Below are positions 44,219-54,045 of a stretch of DNA of 64,000 bases, in pieces. Location: assembly GCA_943788895.1 (NCBI GenBank), contig CALSRZ010000002.1, positions 124,001-188,000 on the forward strand, read 5' to 3'. Source of the DNA: an uncultured Pseudomonadales bacterium (GTDB taxonomy: Bacteria > Pseudomonadota > Gammaproteobacteria > Pseudomonadales > Porticoccaceae). The notes under the pieces are model-generated. The model searched no databases and was not told where the DNA came from. It was given only the letters and a program-made list of their open reading frames with translations. The position numbers and the translations under genes were made by a program. Every line of letters begins with the position of its first letter. Position 1 is the first letter of the stretch.

Positions 44219-46933
44219 TTACTGCCAGATTTTCATTTTGCGCAGTTCGTATTCTTTGCCATCTTCCTGATTGCGCTCGTCGAGCTCTGTGCAGATAGTT
44301 TCTTTTAGGGTTTTAACCAGGCCGGCATTGGTAATCGGTTTTGAATGTCTATCGGCGAGGTAAAAGATATCTTCTACGCGCTCCCCCAGGGTTGAGATCT
44401 TGGCGTTGAGTACGCGCAGTTCGAAGCGCACAAAAATTCTCGCCAGATGGGCCAGAAGTCCTGGGCGATCCGGTGTGATAATTTCCAGTACTGTGGTTTC
44501 TGTCTCGCTGTCATTGCGCAGCGAGGCAACGGTTTTCAGGGCGAAGTTTTTTAACTGTCGCGGTGTGCGGCGCTGAATATCAAAGTCGACATTCTGCGGG
44601 TTGCTAATCGCCTCGTTGAGAGTCTTGATAATTTTGCTGCTCAGGGCGCTGTTGCCGGCAACCGGCTGGTTGGATTCGTCGAGCACATAGAACACGTCGA
44701 AGGCGGTGCCGTCAGTGGCGGACTGCAGGCGTGCATCCTGAATATTGAGATTCAGTTTGTCGAGGGTGGCCGCGGTGATGGAAAAGATATTTTCGCGGTC
44801 TTTGGAATGGACAAAAATCTGTGTCGCCACGGGTATTTCAACGCCCACATCATTGAGCAGAATAACCGGCTTGTCTGGGTTTTGGTTATCAATAATCGCC
44901 TTGGTAAACAGGGCGATATCTTCAGCGCGCTCGCGCAGGAAGAACTCCTCATTGACATCTTTCCATACATTGATGGCCTGGGCGGGTTCGATATTGTCAG
45001 ACATCAGGGCACCCAGTGCTGCGGCTTTGGCATCTTTTAACCAGGCTGATTTTGCCATCGGTTCTTCGACGCCCATCTGCAGTACTCGCTTAGTTTCGAA
45101 GTAGAGGTTGTGCATCAGCGAACCTTTCCAGTCGGTCCACAGGTGCGGGTTGGTGGCATTAATATCCGCGACGGTCAGCACATAGAGATGATCGAGGTGG
45201 ATTATGTCACCAACATGGCTGGCAAAGCGGTGGATCACATCTGGATCTGAGGTGTCTTCGCGCTGCGAGATACTCGACATCAGCAGGTGGTTTTCTACCA
45301 GCCATTTAAGGAGCTTGATCTCCTGGGGTTTGAGGCCATGACGCAGGGCAAAGTCTTCAATATCCACAGAGCCGAGTATCGAGTGATCGCCACCGCGGCC
45401 CTTGGCAATATCGTGATAGAGGGCGGTGATAATAATCAGTTCTGGCTTGGGGAAGTTCTTGTAAATATGCGATGCCACCGGGAAACGCTCGGCGACTTCT
45501 GGCAACACCAGGCGACGAATATTGCGCACCACTTCGAGGGTGTGCACATCGACCGGGTAGATATGAAAGAGGTCGTGTTGCATCTGGCCGACAATCTTGC
45601 CGAACTCGGGCAGGTAGCCGCCGAGTATGCCGTAGCGATTCATGCGCTGCAGCTGTGCCGAGAGCAGGTAGGGCGCCTTTAGGATGCGCATAAATAGCGC
45701 GCGGTTTTCTTCACTGTTGCGAAACTCATCGTCAATCAGGTTGCGATGCAGGCGTATTTGGCGAATAGTCGAGGCGCGAATTCCCTGAATCTGATCGTTT
45801 TCGCCGAGGATGGCAAACAGTTCGAGCAGAGCCGATGGGTGATTGATAAATACCGAGCTGTCGGTGGTATCCAGGTAGTTGCCGCGAATCAAAAAGCGTT
45901 CATTGATCTTTTTAACAACTTTGGTTTTGTTTTTGCGATAGATGGATTCGTCGAGATACTGCAACAGAACATCGTTTAGCTCTCGGATCGACATAACCAC
46001 GCGGTAGTACTGCTGCATAAACTTTTCGACAGCCAGTCGCCCATCGCTGTCAGTGTAGCCAAACATAACTGCGAGTTTGCGCTGGTAGTCAAACAGCAGT
46101 CGCTCTTCGGGGCGCTCGGCAATCAGGTGCAGGCCGTAGCGAACTTTCCAGAGAAATTCTTCATCGCGGCGCAGGGTTGCGTACTCTTCTTCGGAGAGAA
46201 AGCCTTTGCTCACCAGATGGGAGCGGCGGTTGACCTGAAAGTGGCGTTTGGCCGTCCAGTTGATAACCTGGATATCTCGCAGGCCGCCAGGTGCCTCTTT
46301 AATATTGGGTTCAAGGTTGTACTCGGTATCCGCATGTTTGCGGTAGCGCTCTTCCTGCTCGTTGATCTTGCCGCTGTAAAAGGCGGCGGATGACCAGATT
46401 TTTCGAGGCCCGGTTTTGGTCAGCAGTTTTTCTAAAAGTTTCGGGTCCCCGCACAGTAGGCGGGTTTCCATCAGGTTGGTGGCCACGGTGATATCGCCGC
46501 GAGCCTCTTCAGCACATTGGCTGAGTGATCGGGTGCTATGACCAATTTTTAATTGAATATCCCAGAGAAAGGTCAAAAATTGCTCGATGCTGGTGCGGTA
46601 CTTCTCCGGCTTGTTGCGGCGCATCAGGATCAGCAGATCTATATCTGAGTGGGGATGGAGCTCGCCGCGGCCATAGCCGCCAACGGCAATCAGGCTGATA
46701 TCCGCATCCCATTCAAAGCGCTGCCAGGCGTGGCGCAGAATAACATCGGCAAATTGAGACTGTTCATTGACCAAATGATGAACCTCTTCACCCTCGTGGA
46801 AGCGGTTGTTGAAGTGATCCTGGGCGGCAGTCAGTGCGTTGCGGAAAACTTCAATAGGATCGCCGTTTTCAACATCGTCGAGAAAGCGCTTTTGATCGAA
46901 AAACAGCGGTGCGGTATCGGATTCTGAACTCAT
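44219..46933 (-). CDS. glnD: [protein-PII] uridylyltransferase/uridylyl-removing enzyme
   Basis: 904 residues, the usual length. The nucleotidyltransferase motif is VGGYGRGELHPHSDIDLLIL (about 84-103), the HD hydrolase core is TALYHDIAKGRGGDHS (about 505-520), and two ACT domains are at the C-terminus (SITAATLDKLNLNIQ and ITPDRPGLLAHLARIF). It senses glutamine and modifies PII proteins GlnB/GlnK. It is upstream of dapC in the same minus-strand block. Confidence 0.96.
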   Translation of the reverse strand: MSSESDTAPLFFDQKRFLDDVENGDPIEVFRNALTAAQDHFNNRFHEGEEVHHLVNEQSQFADVILRHAWQRFEWDADISLIAVGGYGRGELHPHSDIDLLILMRRNKPEKYRTSIEQFLTFLWDIQLKIGHSTRSLSQCAEEARGDITVATNLMETRLLCGDPKLLEKLLTKTGPRKIWSSAAFYSGKINEQEERYRKHADTEYNLEPNIKEAPGGLRDIQVINWTAKRHFQVNRRSHLVSKGFLSEEEYATLRRDEEFLWKVRYGLHLIAERPEERLLFDYQRKLAVMFGYTDSDGRLAVEKFMQQYYRVVMSIRELNDVLLQYLDESIYRKNKTKVVKKINERFLIRGNYLDTTDSSVFINHPSALLELFAILGENDQIQGIRASTIRQIRLHRNLIDDEFRNSEENRALFMRILKAPYLLSAQLQRMNRYGILGGYLPEFGKIVGQMQHDLFHIYPVDVHTLEVVRNIRRLVLPEVAERFPVASHIYKNFPKPELIIITALYHDIAKGRGGDHSILGSVDIEDFALRHGLKPQEIKLLKWLVENHLLMSSISQREDTSDPDVIHRFASHVGDIIHLDHLYVLTVADINATNPHLWTDWKGSLMHNLYFETKRVLQMGVEEPMAKSAWLKDAKAAALGALMSDNIEPAQAINVWKDVNEEFFLRERAEDIALFTKAIIDNQNPDKPVILLNDVGVEIPVATQIFVHSKDRENIFSITAATLDKLNLNIQDARLQSATDGTAFDVFYVLDESNQPVAGNSALSSKIIKTLNEAISNPQNVDFDIQRRTPRQLKNFALKTVASLRNDSETETTVLEIITPDRPGLLAHLARIFVRFELRVLNAKISTLGERVEDIFYLADRHSKPITNAGLVKTLKETICTELDERNQEDGKEYELRKMKIWQ

Positions 46934-46992
46934 AAATAAATTTTTTATTGCCTGTAGATTGCTAATGCTTGTAAATTATTGTCGTTGGTAAC

Positions 46993-47772
46993 TTACGCTC
47001 TTTTGTAGGGTTCTTCGCTGCGCGCGGTAAGTACTTCGCAGCCATCGCTGGTAACAACCAATGTGTGTTCCCACTGAGAGGAGAGGCGGCCATCTCTGGT
47101 TTCAACAGTCCAGCCATCGCCTTTTAGTTTGGTACTGTGCTTGCCGGCATTGACCATGGGTTCGATGGTAAAGGACATACCCTCGACAAGTTTCAGGCCA
47201 GTATCTGGCGTGCCGTAATGCAGCACCTGTGGCTCTTCATGAAACTCTAGCCCTATACCGTGACCACAGTAGTCGCGAACGACAGAGTAGTAGTTGGCCT
47301 CGGCATGCTTTTGGATACGGTGGCCAATATCACCGAGTCGCGCGCCGGGCTTAACCATATCGATGGCCAGATAGAGACATTCCTGAGAGATGTCGATAAG
47401 GCGCTGGGCGTGTGGGGCTACAGTGCCCACCGCGAACATTTTGCTGGTGTCGCCGTGCCAGCCATCTTTTATAACTGTCACGTCTATATTGATAATGTCG
47501 CCATTTTTAAGAATTTTTTTCTCTGAGGGGATGCCGTGGCAAACTACCTGATTGATTGATGTGCAGACCGATTTTGGAAAGCCGCGATAGCCAAGACAGG
47601 CGGGTATGGCTTTTTGCACATTGACTATATGGTCATGACAGATTCGATCCAGCTCTTCGGTGCTGACACCGGGCACCACATATTCACCGATTAATTCGAG
47701 TACCTCTGCGGCCAGGCGTCCGGCTTCGCGCATCTTGGCGATATCATCCGCCGATCGTAATTGTATTGTCAT
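46993..47772 (-). CDS. map: methionine aminopeptidase type I
   Basis: 259 residues from ATG 47772 (MTIQLRSADD), chosen because GATGAGG lies 7 bases upstream; an ATG four codons earlier (47784) would place the same site inside the gene. Metal and active-site residues are in VVCHGIPSEK, IDVTVIKDGWHGDTSKMF, DYCGHGIGLEFHEEPQV, FTIEPMVN and QWEHTLVV. It removes initiator Met from nascent proteins. It is divergent from rpsB, the classical arrangement. Confidence 0.96.
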   Translation of the reverse strand: MTIQLRSADDIAKMREAGRLAAEVLELIGEYVVPGVSTEELDRICHDHIVNVQKAIPACLGYRGFPKSVCTSINQVVCHGIPSEKKILKNGDIINIDVTVIKDGWHGDTSKMFAVGTVAPHAQRLIDISQECLYLAIDMVKPGARLGDIGHRIQKHAEANYYSVVRDYCGHGIGLEFHEEPQVLHYGTPDTGLKLVEGMSFTIEPMVNAGKHSTKLKGDGWTVETRDGRLSSQWEHTLVVTSDGCEVLTARSEEPYKRA

Positions 47773-48140
47773 ACTCAACCTCATCCTTTATTTGGGCGCT
47801 ATTGTACTCATCTATAGGTCAATGAGGGAGTGCCTTTGGCGGTTATTCACAAACTATCTGCAACTGTAATTGCGAATCTCGGTTTTGTTTATCCAGTCGG
47901 CCCTTAACAGCAGCGACTTTATAGGGCTTTTTACGCAGCTTTTTCTTTAATTGGACTCGTCGTTATGGTATAAAGCGCGCCGGTTACTGAGATGTCTCGG
48001 CAACCGGTAATTGAACTTAACTTTTTTTAAACGACACACACGTTCCGACACAGCGATCTGGGTGCCCGATAAGCGCGATTTATGGCTTCGAAGGTTGATC
48101 ACTGGGGTACGTGGAGGCCTAACCCCTAAAAGGAAAAATT
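47773..48140 (+). promoter_or_regulatory. map/rpsB divergent region with rpsB promoter and leader
   Basis: 368 bp. TATAAA at 47969-47974, followed by GCGCGCC, is a good stringent-type -10 for rpsB, with a weak -35 (TTTAAT-like) at 17 bases. The leader then holds a hairpin at 47980-48007 (CCGGTT/AACCGG around CTGAG/CTCGG) and a second at 48104-48126 (GGGGT/ACCCC) just before the ribosome binding site AAAAGGA. Leader-mediated control by S2 is known in E. coli rpsB; conservation here is inferred. Confidence 0.6.
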
Positions 48141-48947
48141 ATGTCTTCTGTAAGTATGCGCGAAATGTTGCAAGCTGGTGTTCACTTTGGTCACCAAACT
48201 CGCTTCTGGAATCCTAAAATGAGCCAGTTTATCTTCGGCTCACGAAATAAAGTCCACGTTATTAACCTTGAGCAAACAGTACCTGCCTTCAATGAAGCGC
48301 TGGAAATTCTGCGTGTTGAAGCTGCCAAGGGCAATCAAATTCTATTTGTCGGTACCAAGCGTGCCGCACAAAAAATCGTTAAAGAACAGGCCGAACGCTG
48401 TGGCATGCCATACGTTAGTCATCGCTGGTTGGGTGGTATGTTGACCAACTACAAGACTATCCGTGCATCTATCCGCCGCTACCGCGATCTGGAAACTCAA
48501 GAGGCCAATGGTACTTTTGAGAAGCTGACCAAGAAAGAGGCTCTGATGCGTGCGCGCATGAAGGCCAAGCTGGAAAATTCAATCGGTGGTATTAAGGATA
48601 TGAACGGCTTGCCGGATATTATCTTTGTTATCGATGTGGATCACGAGCGTATTGCGATCAACGAAGCTAACAAGCTGGGTATCCCGGTTGTTGGTATCGT
48701 CGATACTAACAGCAACCCTGATGGTGTCGACTATGTAATTCCAGGTAACGATGACTCGATCCGTGCGATCAAGCTCTACGCTGCCTCTGTTGCTGACACT
48801 ATCCTTGAAGGCAAGGCGCAGTCAGCCACTGTATCCAGCAAGGACGAGTTTGTTGAAGTCGAAGAAGAGGCTGCACCAGCAGTTGAAGCTCCGGCGGCAG
48901 AAGCTCCAGCTGCAGATGATGCTTCTAAGGAAGCTGCTGCAGAGTAA
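48141..48947 (+). CDS. rpsB: 30S ribosomal protein S2
   Basis: 268 residues. It starts [20 protein letters not shown] and has the S2 signatures [15 protein letters not shown] and [20 protein letters not shown]. The C-terminus is an Ala/Glu-rich extension (about 30 residues, repeated APAAE) beyond the conserved core. It is encoded with tsf, separated by a terminator-like hairpin. Confidence 0.98.
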   Translation: MSSVSMREMLQAGVHFGHQTRFWNPKMSQFIFGSRNKVHVINLEQTVPAFNEALEILRVEAAKGNQILFVGTKRAAQKIVKEQAERCGMPYVSHRWLGGMLTNYKTIRASIRRYRDLETQEANGTFEKLTKKEALMRARMKAKLENSIGGIKDMNGLPDIIFVIDVDHERIAINEANKLGIPVVGIVDTNSNPDGVDYVIPGNDDSIRAIKLYAASVADTILEGKAQSATVSSKDEFVEVEEEAAPAVEAPAAEAPAADDASKEAAAE

Positions 48948-48978
48948 TCGCTGGCGACACATAGTACTTAAGACTTAA

Positions 48979-49001
48979 AGGGGGCCGCTGCCCCCTTTTT
49001 T
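48979..49001 (+). terminator. terminator or attenuator between rpsB and tsf
   Basis: GGGGGC/GCCCCC hairpin followed by six T. A partial terminator between these two genes is known in E. coli; it would lower tsf expression relative to rpsB unless read through. Confidence 0.8.
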
Positions 49002-49033
49002 AAAAACAATTTTATGATTTAGAGAGGAATACA

Positions 49034-49894
49034 ATGGCACAGGTAACAGCATCTTTGGTAAAAGAGCTGCGAGATCGCACAGGTCTGGGCATGATGGAGT
49101 GCAAGCGTGCACTGAATGAGTCTGGCGCGGATATCGATAAAGCTATTGAAGAATTACGCAAATCAAGCGGTATGAAAGCTGCTAAGAAAGCAGGTCGCAC
49201 TGCAGCTGACGGCCTTGTCGCTGTTAAAGCAGAAAACGGCTACGGCATGGTTTTGGAAGTTAACAGTGAAACTGACTTCGCCGCTCGCGATGAAGGTTTT
49301 AAAGGTTTTGTAAGCACTGTTTTGGATACTGCATTTGCCGCTAAGCAAACTGATATTGTGGCACTGTTGGACGGTGATCTCGGTAAAGCTCGCGAAGCAC
49401 TGGTGCAGAAGATTGGTGAAAATATCTCACCGCGTCGCGCCTCAGGTATTGAAGCGCCAGTTGTTGGTGGCTATGTTCACAGTAATAATCGTATCGCGGT
49501 TGTTGTCGGTTTAACCGGTGGCGACGAAGCGCTGGCCAAAGATGTGGCTATGCATGTTGCAGCGGTTAACCCTGCGGTTGTCAGCTCTGATCAGATGCCC
49601 GCTGAGCTAATTCAAGCGGAGAGAGATATCTTTACAGCACAGGCTATTGAGAGTGGCAAGCCACCTGAGATCGCCGCTAAGATGGTTGAAGGTCGTGTTA
49701 GCAAGTTCCTTAAAGAGAGCAGCCTGGTTGACCAGCCTTTCGTTAAAGATCCAGACACTACTGTTGGCAATCTGGTTAAAGCTGGCGGTGCTGAAATTGT
49801 TGGCTATGTTCGTTTTGAAGTGGGTGAGGGAATCGAAGTTGAAGAAGTCGATTTCGCTGCTGAAGTAGCAGCCCAGGTTCAGAGTGCAGGCTAA
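49034..49894 (+). CDS. tsf: elongation factor Ts
   Basis: 286 residues, nucleotide exchange factor for EF-Tu. The UBA-like start has [20 protein letters not shown] and the conserved TDFAARD core (residues ~80). AGAGAGGA upstream of the ATG is the ribosome binding site. It is followed by pyrH and frr, the usual order. Confidence 0.98.
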   Translation: MAQVTASLVKELRDRTGLGMMECKRALNESGADIDKAIEELRKSSGMKAAKKAGRTAADGLVAVKAENGYGMVLEVNSETDFAARDEGFKGFVSTVLDTAFAAKQTDIVALLDGDLGKAREALVQKIGENISPRRASGIEAPVVGGYVHSNNRIAVVVGLTGGDEALAKDVAMHVAAVNPAVVSSDQMPAELIQAERDIFTAQAIESGKPPEIAAKMVEGRVSKFLKESSLVDQPFVKDPDTTVGNLVKAGGAEIVGYVRFEVGEGIEVEEVDFAAEVAAQVQSAG

Positions 49895-49939
49895 GGTTTA
49901 AACTATACAGATAAAGTATAGATAAAAAGAGGACTCAAT

Positions 49940-50680
49940 ATGTCGCCGACTGGCAAAGAGAAAAAGTACAAGCGGATTCTGCTAAAACTCAGCGGTGAGG
50001 AGTTGATGGGAGAGGAGGGCTTCGGGATTGACCCCAAGGTTCTCGATCGTATGGCTCTTGAAATTGGTCAGTTGGTGGGTATTGGGGTTCAGGTTGGTTT
50101 GGTGATTGGCGGTGGTAATCTCTTCCGTGGCGCTGCGTTAAACAAAGCGGGCATGGATCGGGTTACCGGCGACCATATGGGTATGCTGGCAACAGTGATG
50201 AATGGTCTGGCCATGCGTGATGCGCTGGAGAGAACCAATATTTCCTCTCACGTGATGTCGGCAATTCCCATGAGCGGTGTGGTTGAGCACTATGATCGTC
50301 GTCGCGCTATGCGCTACCTTGGTGAAGGTGAGGTGGTGATCTTTTCTGCCGGCACTGGCAATCCATTCTTTACTACCGATTCTGCAGCCTGTCTGCGCGG
50401 TATTGAAATTGATGCCGATGTTGTTCTCAAGGCCACCAAGGTCGACGGTGTATTCAGTGCTGACCCAATGCTCGATCCGAGCGCCGAACTCTATAATCGT
50501 CTAACCTACGATGAGGTTCTGGATAAAAAACTTGGGGTTATGGATTTAACCGCCATCTGTCTGTGTCGCGAACACAATATGCCATTGCGAGTATTCCGCA
50601 TGTCCAAACAGGGCGCGCTACTCAATTTGGTGGTCGGTGGTAATGAAGGTACGTTGGTTACAGAGGGTGCTACAGAATGA
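49940..50680 (+). CDS. pyrH: UMP kinase
   Basis: 246 residues, amino-acid-kinase fold. It has the [19 protein letters not shown] start, the IGGGNLFRG nucleotide loop, and [20 protein letters not shown]. It phosphorylates UMP to UDP. AAGAGGACTC precedes the ATG. The stop overlaps the frr start by four bases (ATGA), so translation is coupled. Confidence 0.97.
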   Translation: MSPTGKEKKYKRILLKLSGEELMGEEGFGIDPKVLDRMALEIGQLVGIGVQVGLVIGGGNLFRGAALNKAGMDRVTGDHMGMLATVMNGLAMRDALERTNISSHVMSAIPMSGVVEHYDRRRAMRYLGEGEVVIFSAGTGNPFFTTDSAACLRGIEIDADVVLKATKVDGVFSADPMLDPSAELYNRLTYDEVLDKKLGVMDLTAICLCREHNMPLRVFRMSKQGALLNLVVGGNEGTLVTEGATE

Positions 50681-51234
50681 TTGATGAATTAAAGAAAGAA
50701 GCTGATGTGCGTATGAACAAGGCAGTTGATGCACTTGGCAACGCGTTTAACAAGATTCGCACCGGCCGTGCTCACCCGAGCCTGCTGGATGGCCTGACTG
50801 TCGATTACTATGGTGTTATCACACCGCTGGCACAGGCCGCTTCTATTGTTATCGAAGATGCGCGCACGCTCTCGGTAACGCCCTGGGAAAAGAGTCTGGT
50901 TCAAGCGATTGAAAAGGCGATTATGAAATCCGATCTGGGTTTGAATCCTTCGACCGCCGGCACTGTGATTCGCATTCCTCTGCCGCCGCTTACCGAAGAG
51001 ACTCGCAAGGTCTACGGCAAGCAGGCTAAAGCAGAAGCTGAAAACGCACGCATCTCGGTGCGTAATATCCGTCGCGATGTGCTCTCCAGCCTTAAGGGAT
51101 TGCTCAAGGATAAAGATATCAGTGAAGATGAAGAGCGCAAGGGTCAGGACGATATTCAAAAGATTACCGATAGCTTTATCGCTCGTATTGATGAGGCTCT
51201 GGCCGCCAAAGAAAAGGATCTGATGGAGATTTAA
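50677..51234 (+). CDS. frr: ribosome recycling factor
   Basis: 185 residues, the usual length. The three-helix bundle includes [17 protein letters not shown], and the family-typical [16 protein letters not shown]. With EF-G it splits post-termination ribosomes. Its ATG overlaps the pyrH stop. Confidence 0.97.
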   Translation: MIDELKKEADVRMNKAVDALGNAFNKIRTGRAHPSLLDGLTVDYYGVITPLAQAASIVIEDARTLSVTPWEKSLVQAIEKAIMKSDLGLNPSTAGTVIRIPLPPLTEETRKVYGKQAKAEAENARISVRNIRRDVLSSLKGLLKDKDISEDEERKGQDDIQKITDSFIARIDEALAAKEKDLMEI

Positions 51235-51248
51235 TCTCCTCGGTATTG

Positions 51249-52034
51249 ATGATCATGGCCGATCCGACTGCAGAGCTCTCCACCCATCCGCTCAAGCATA
51301 TTGCCATTATTATGGATGGCAACAATCGCTGGGCGAAGGAGCGGGGACTCGGTGGTATTGGCGGTCATGAGGCTGGCGTCGAGCGTATCCGCGATATACT
51401 AAAAGCGGCCAAAGCGCGCGGTGTCAAAGTTGTCAGTCTGTTTGCCTTTAGCAGCGAGAATTGGAAACGCCCGGATCTTGAAGTTCGCGGTTTGATGTCG
51501 CTGTTTTCCTCCTACCTTAAAAAAGAAGCTAAATCACTTCGCGATGACGGTGTGCGACTTAAAGTTATCGGCAACCGAGGCCAGTTTAGCGATCGTCTTA
51601 AACGTTTAATTGAAGATGCCGAGACGATGACCGCCAGTGGCGAGTTCACTCTGGTGCTCTGTGTCGATTACGGTGGCCGCTGGGATATTGCCAGCGCCGC
51701 GCAAAAGGTTGCTTCTGAAGTTCAAACCGGACGTCTGCGGCCCTCGGATATCAATGAAGCTGTATTGAGCAAGTATATGCAGCTCGATGGTTTCCCCGAT
51801 CCCGATCTCTGTATTCGCACCGCTGGCGAACAGCGTATCAGCAACTTCTTACTCTGGCAGATGGCTTACACTGAGTTCTATTTTGCCGATTGTTACTGGC
51901 CGGACTTCGATGCGGCGGCCCTCGGTGTTGCCATTGATGAATACTATTCCAGACAGCGTCGTTTTGGATTGCGCAATACGCCCGATGCCTCCGATAACAA
52001 ACCAGCTTCTCGAGGAGAAATAAGCCGTGCTTAA
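51249..52034 (+). CDS. uppS: undecaprenyl pyrophosphate synthase
   Basis: 261 residues from ATG 51249; ATG 51255 (MADPTAEL) is also possible and no clear Shine-Dalgarno decides. The active-site Asp is in IAIIMDGNNRWAKERG, followed by GHEAGVERI and the FSSENWKRP substrate loop; the late DLCIRTAGEQRISNFLLWQ completes the fold. It makes C55-PP, the lipid carrier for peptidoglycan. The end overlaps cdsA by eight bases. Confidence 0.95.
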   Translation: MIMADPTAELSTHPLKHIAIIMDGNNRWAKERGLGGIGGHEAGVERIRDILKAAKARGVKVVSLFAFSSENWKRPDLEVRGLMSLFSSYLKKEAKSLRDDGVRLKVIGNRGQFSDRLKRLIEDAETMTASGEFTLVLCVDYGGRWDIASAAQKVASEVQTGRLRPSDINEAVLSKYMQLDGFPDPDLCIRTAGEQRISNFLLWQMAYTEFYFADCYWPDFDAAALGVAIDEYYSRQRRFGLRNTPDASDNKPASRGEISRA

Positions 52035-52857
52035 ACAGCGGGTAATCACAGCAGTTATGCTGATAGCGGGTTTCTTATTGCTGCTCTTTAATACAGATCC
52101 TCTGTGGTTTTCTACGGCTGTTGTTGCGGTAGTCCTGTTGGCGGGTTGGGAGTGGAGTAATTTAACGGGGATTAAAACTGCGCTGGGGAAATTCTTCTAT
52201 CTCACAGCTCTGCTGCTCTGTCTGGCTGGTTCTGCGCTGTGGTTAAATCTATTTGACAGTCTGGATCTGTCGAGAGGGCAGTCTTTTGCACTGTTCGCTT
52301 CAATTCTTTGGGCAATTATATTTCTCTGGGTTCAGGGCTATCCCTCGAGCGCCATCCTCTGGTCGACAAAGCCTGTGCTGGCTATTCTCGGCCTGTTGCT
52401 ATTGACCGCTACCTGGCTGGCAATTGTCTTGATTATCCACCAGCCTCAGGGGCAGTGGCTGTTGTTACTGGCTGTTGGGGTTGTTGCACTGGCGGATATA
52501 GGTGGCTATGTGGCTGGCAATTTATTCGGAAAACATAAGTTGGCGCCGGTTATCAGTCCGGGTAAAACCTGGGAGGGCTTCTTTGGCGGCCTCTGTTCTC
52601 AGTTATTGCTGATTGCTGTATTAATATTCTTTGTGCCAGTTGCCGTATCGCCCTTGGTGCTGCTCCTGTTGATTATTCCTGTCTCACTCTACTCTGTACT
52701 CGGCGATCTTTTTGAAAGTATGCTCAAGCGCCAGCAGGGCGTGAAAGATAGCAGCCAGATTCTTCCCGGACACGGTGGTGTGCTGGATCGAATCGATGGC
52801 TTGATGGCTGCACTGCCGCTGTTTATATTGCTCTACCTATTATTGAGCCCGTTCTGA
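52027..52857 (+). CDS. cdsA: phosphatidate cytidylyltransferase
   Basis: 276 residues, with about eight membrane helices. The family signature near the C-terminus is SVLGDLFESMLKRQQGVKDS followed by LPGHGGVLDRIDGL. ISPGKTWEGFFGG is the conserved loop. It makes CDP-diacylglycerol for phospholipid synthesis in the inner membrane. AGGAGAAATAAGCC precedes its GTG start; the following dxr ATG lies three bases after its stop. Confidence 0.96.
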   Translation: MLKQRVITAVMLIAGFLLLLFNTDPLWFSTAVVAVVLLAGWEWSNLTGIKTALGKFFYLTALLLCLAGSALWLNLFDSLDLSRGQSFALFASILWAIIFLWVQGYPSSAILWSTKPVLAILGLLLLTATWLAIVLIIHQPQGQWLLLLAVGVVALADIGGYVAGNLFGKHKLAPVISPGKTWEGFFGGLCSQLLLIAVLIFFVPVAVSPLVLLLLIIPVSLYSVLGDLFESMLKRQQGVKDSSQILPGHGGVLDRIDGLMAALPLFILLYLLLSPF

Positions 52858-52860
52858 TCT

Positions 52861-54042
52861 ATGCAGACTATTACCTTGCTTGGCGCAACAGGATCGATTG
52901 GTGTCAGCACTCTGGATGTTATTGCTCGTCACCCGGACAGGTATTCTGTCTTTGCCCTGACGGCTCACAGCCAGGTTGAAAAGCTTGCCGCTCAGTGCCA
53001 GCAATTTAACCCTCACTACGCGGTAGTCGGCGATCAGCAGTCTGCTTCTCAATTAAAAACTATTCTCGGCGATAGCGGCTGTGCCACAGAAGTTCTCTGG
53101 GGTCGCGATTCACTCTCTCAGGTCGCCAGTGACAGTGCGGTTGATACGGTGATGGCGGCTATTGTCGGTGCTGCCGGATTGGTGCCGACTCTGGCTGCGG
53201 TTCAGGCCGGCAAGAAAATTCTCCTGGCAAATAAAGAATCTCTGGTGATGGCCGGTGGTCTGTTTATGCAGGCTGTGGCTGATTCCGGCTCTGTATTGTT
53301 GCCTATAGACAGTGAACACAATGCAATTTTCCAATGCCTGCCGGAAGACTATAAGACCTCGACTAATAGTAGCGGTGTAAAGAAATTATTACTCTCCGCT
53401 TCCGGTGGTCCTTTCCGCGGTTGGTCAGCTGAGCAGATGGCCGCTGTGACTCCGGATCAGGCCTGTGCCCATCCCAACTGGAGTATGGGGCGCAAAATAT
53501 CCGTCGATTCAGCAACCCTGATGAATAAGGGGCTGGAGCTTATCGAGGCCTGCTGGTTATTTGCTATGCCGGCCTCTAATATTGAAGTTGTGGTTCACCC
53601 ACAGAGTATTATCCACTCGCTGGTGCAGTACGTTGATGGCTCTGTATTGGCGCAGCTTGGTAATCCGGATATGCGTACACCTATTGCTCATGCTCTGGCC
53701 TGGCCTGAGCGCATTGACGCAGGTGTTGCCGACCTGGATCTGTTTGAGATTGCCCAGTTCAATTTTGAGAAGCCCGATCTCGACTGCTTTCCCTGTCTGG
53801 GGATCGCCGCGGAAGCTGCTAAAGTTGGAAGAAACGCTCCGACAATTCTCAATGCGGCTAATGAAATCGCTGTTCAGGCCTTTCTCGATCAGCGTATCAG
53901 CTTTATGCAGATTGCCAATGTTGTCGAGCAGACATTAAATGGTCAGCAGTTGACTGAACCAGAATCACTTGCCGCAGTCCAAGAGTGCGACGAGCAGGCA
54001 CGCCTGTATAGCAGTGCCTATATCAAAAGACTGGAGAAGTAA
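52861..54042 (+). CDS. dxr: 1-deoxy-D-xylulose 5-phosphate reductoisomerase
   Basis: 393 residues; second step of the MEP isoprenoid pathway. The NADPH loop is [16 protein letters not shown] at the N-terminus; [11 protein letters not shown] and [13 protein letters not shown] are the metal and substrate motifs. It supplies isoprenoid precursors for UppS in the same run. Three bases separate it from rseP. Confidence 0.97.
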   Translation: MQTITLLGATGSIGVSTLDVIARHPDRYSVFALTAHSQVEKLAAQCQQFNPHYAVVGDQQSASQLKTILGDSGCATEVLWGRDSLSQVASDSAVDTVMAAIVGAAGLVPTLAAVQAGKKILLANKESLVMAGGLFMQAVADSGSVLLPIDSEHNAIFQCLPEDYKTSTNSSGVKKLLLSASGGPFRGWSAEQMAAVTPDQACAHPNWSMGRKISVDSATLMNKGLELIEACWLFAMPASNIEVVVHPQSIIHSLVQYVDGSVLAQLGNPDMRTPIAHALAWPERIDAGVADLDLFEIAQFNFEKPDLDCFPCLGIAAEAAKVGRNAPTILNAANEIAVQAFLDQRISFMQIANVVEQTLNGQQLTEPESLAAVQECDEQARLYSSAYIKRLEK

Positions 54043-54045
54043 GTT

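Noticed and set aside
49903-49921. CTATAC/GTATAG hairpin between tsf and pyrH as terminator
   Set aside because: Only six weak base pairs and no T run; the genes are probably cotranscribed.
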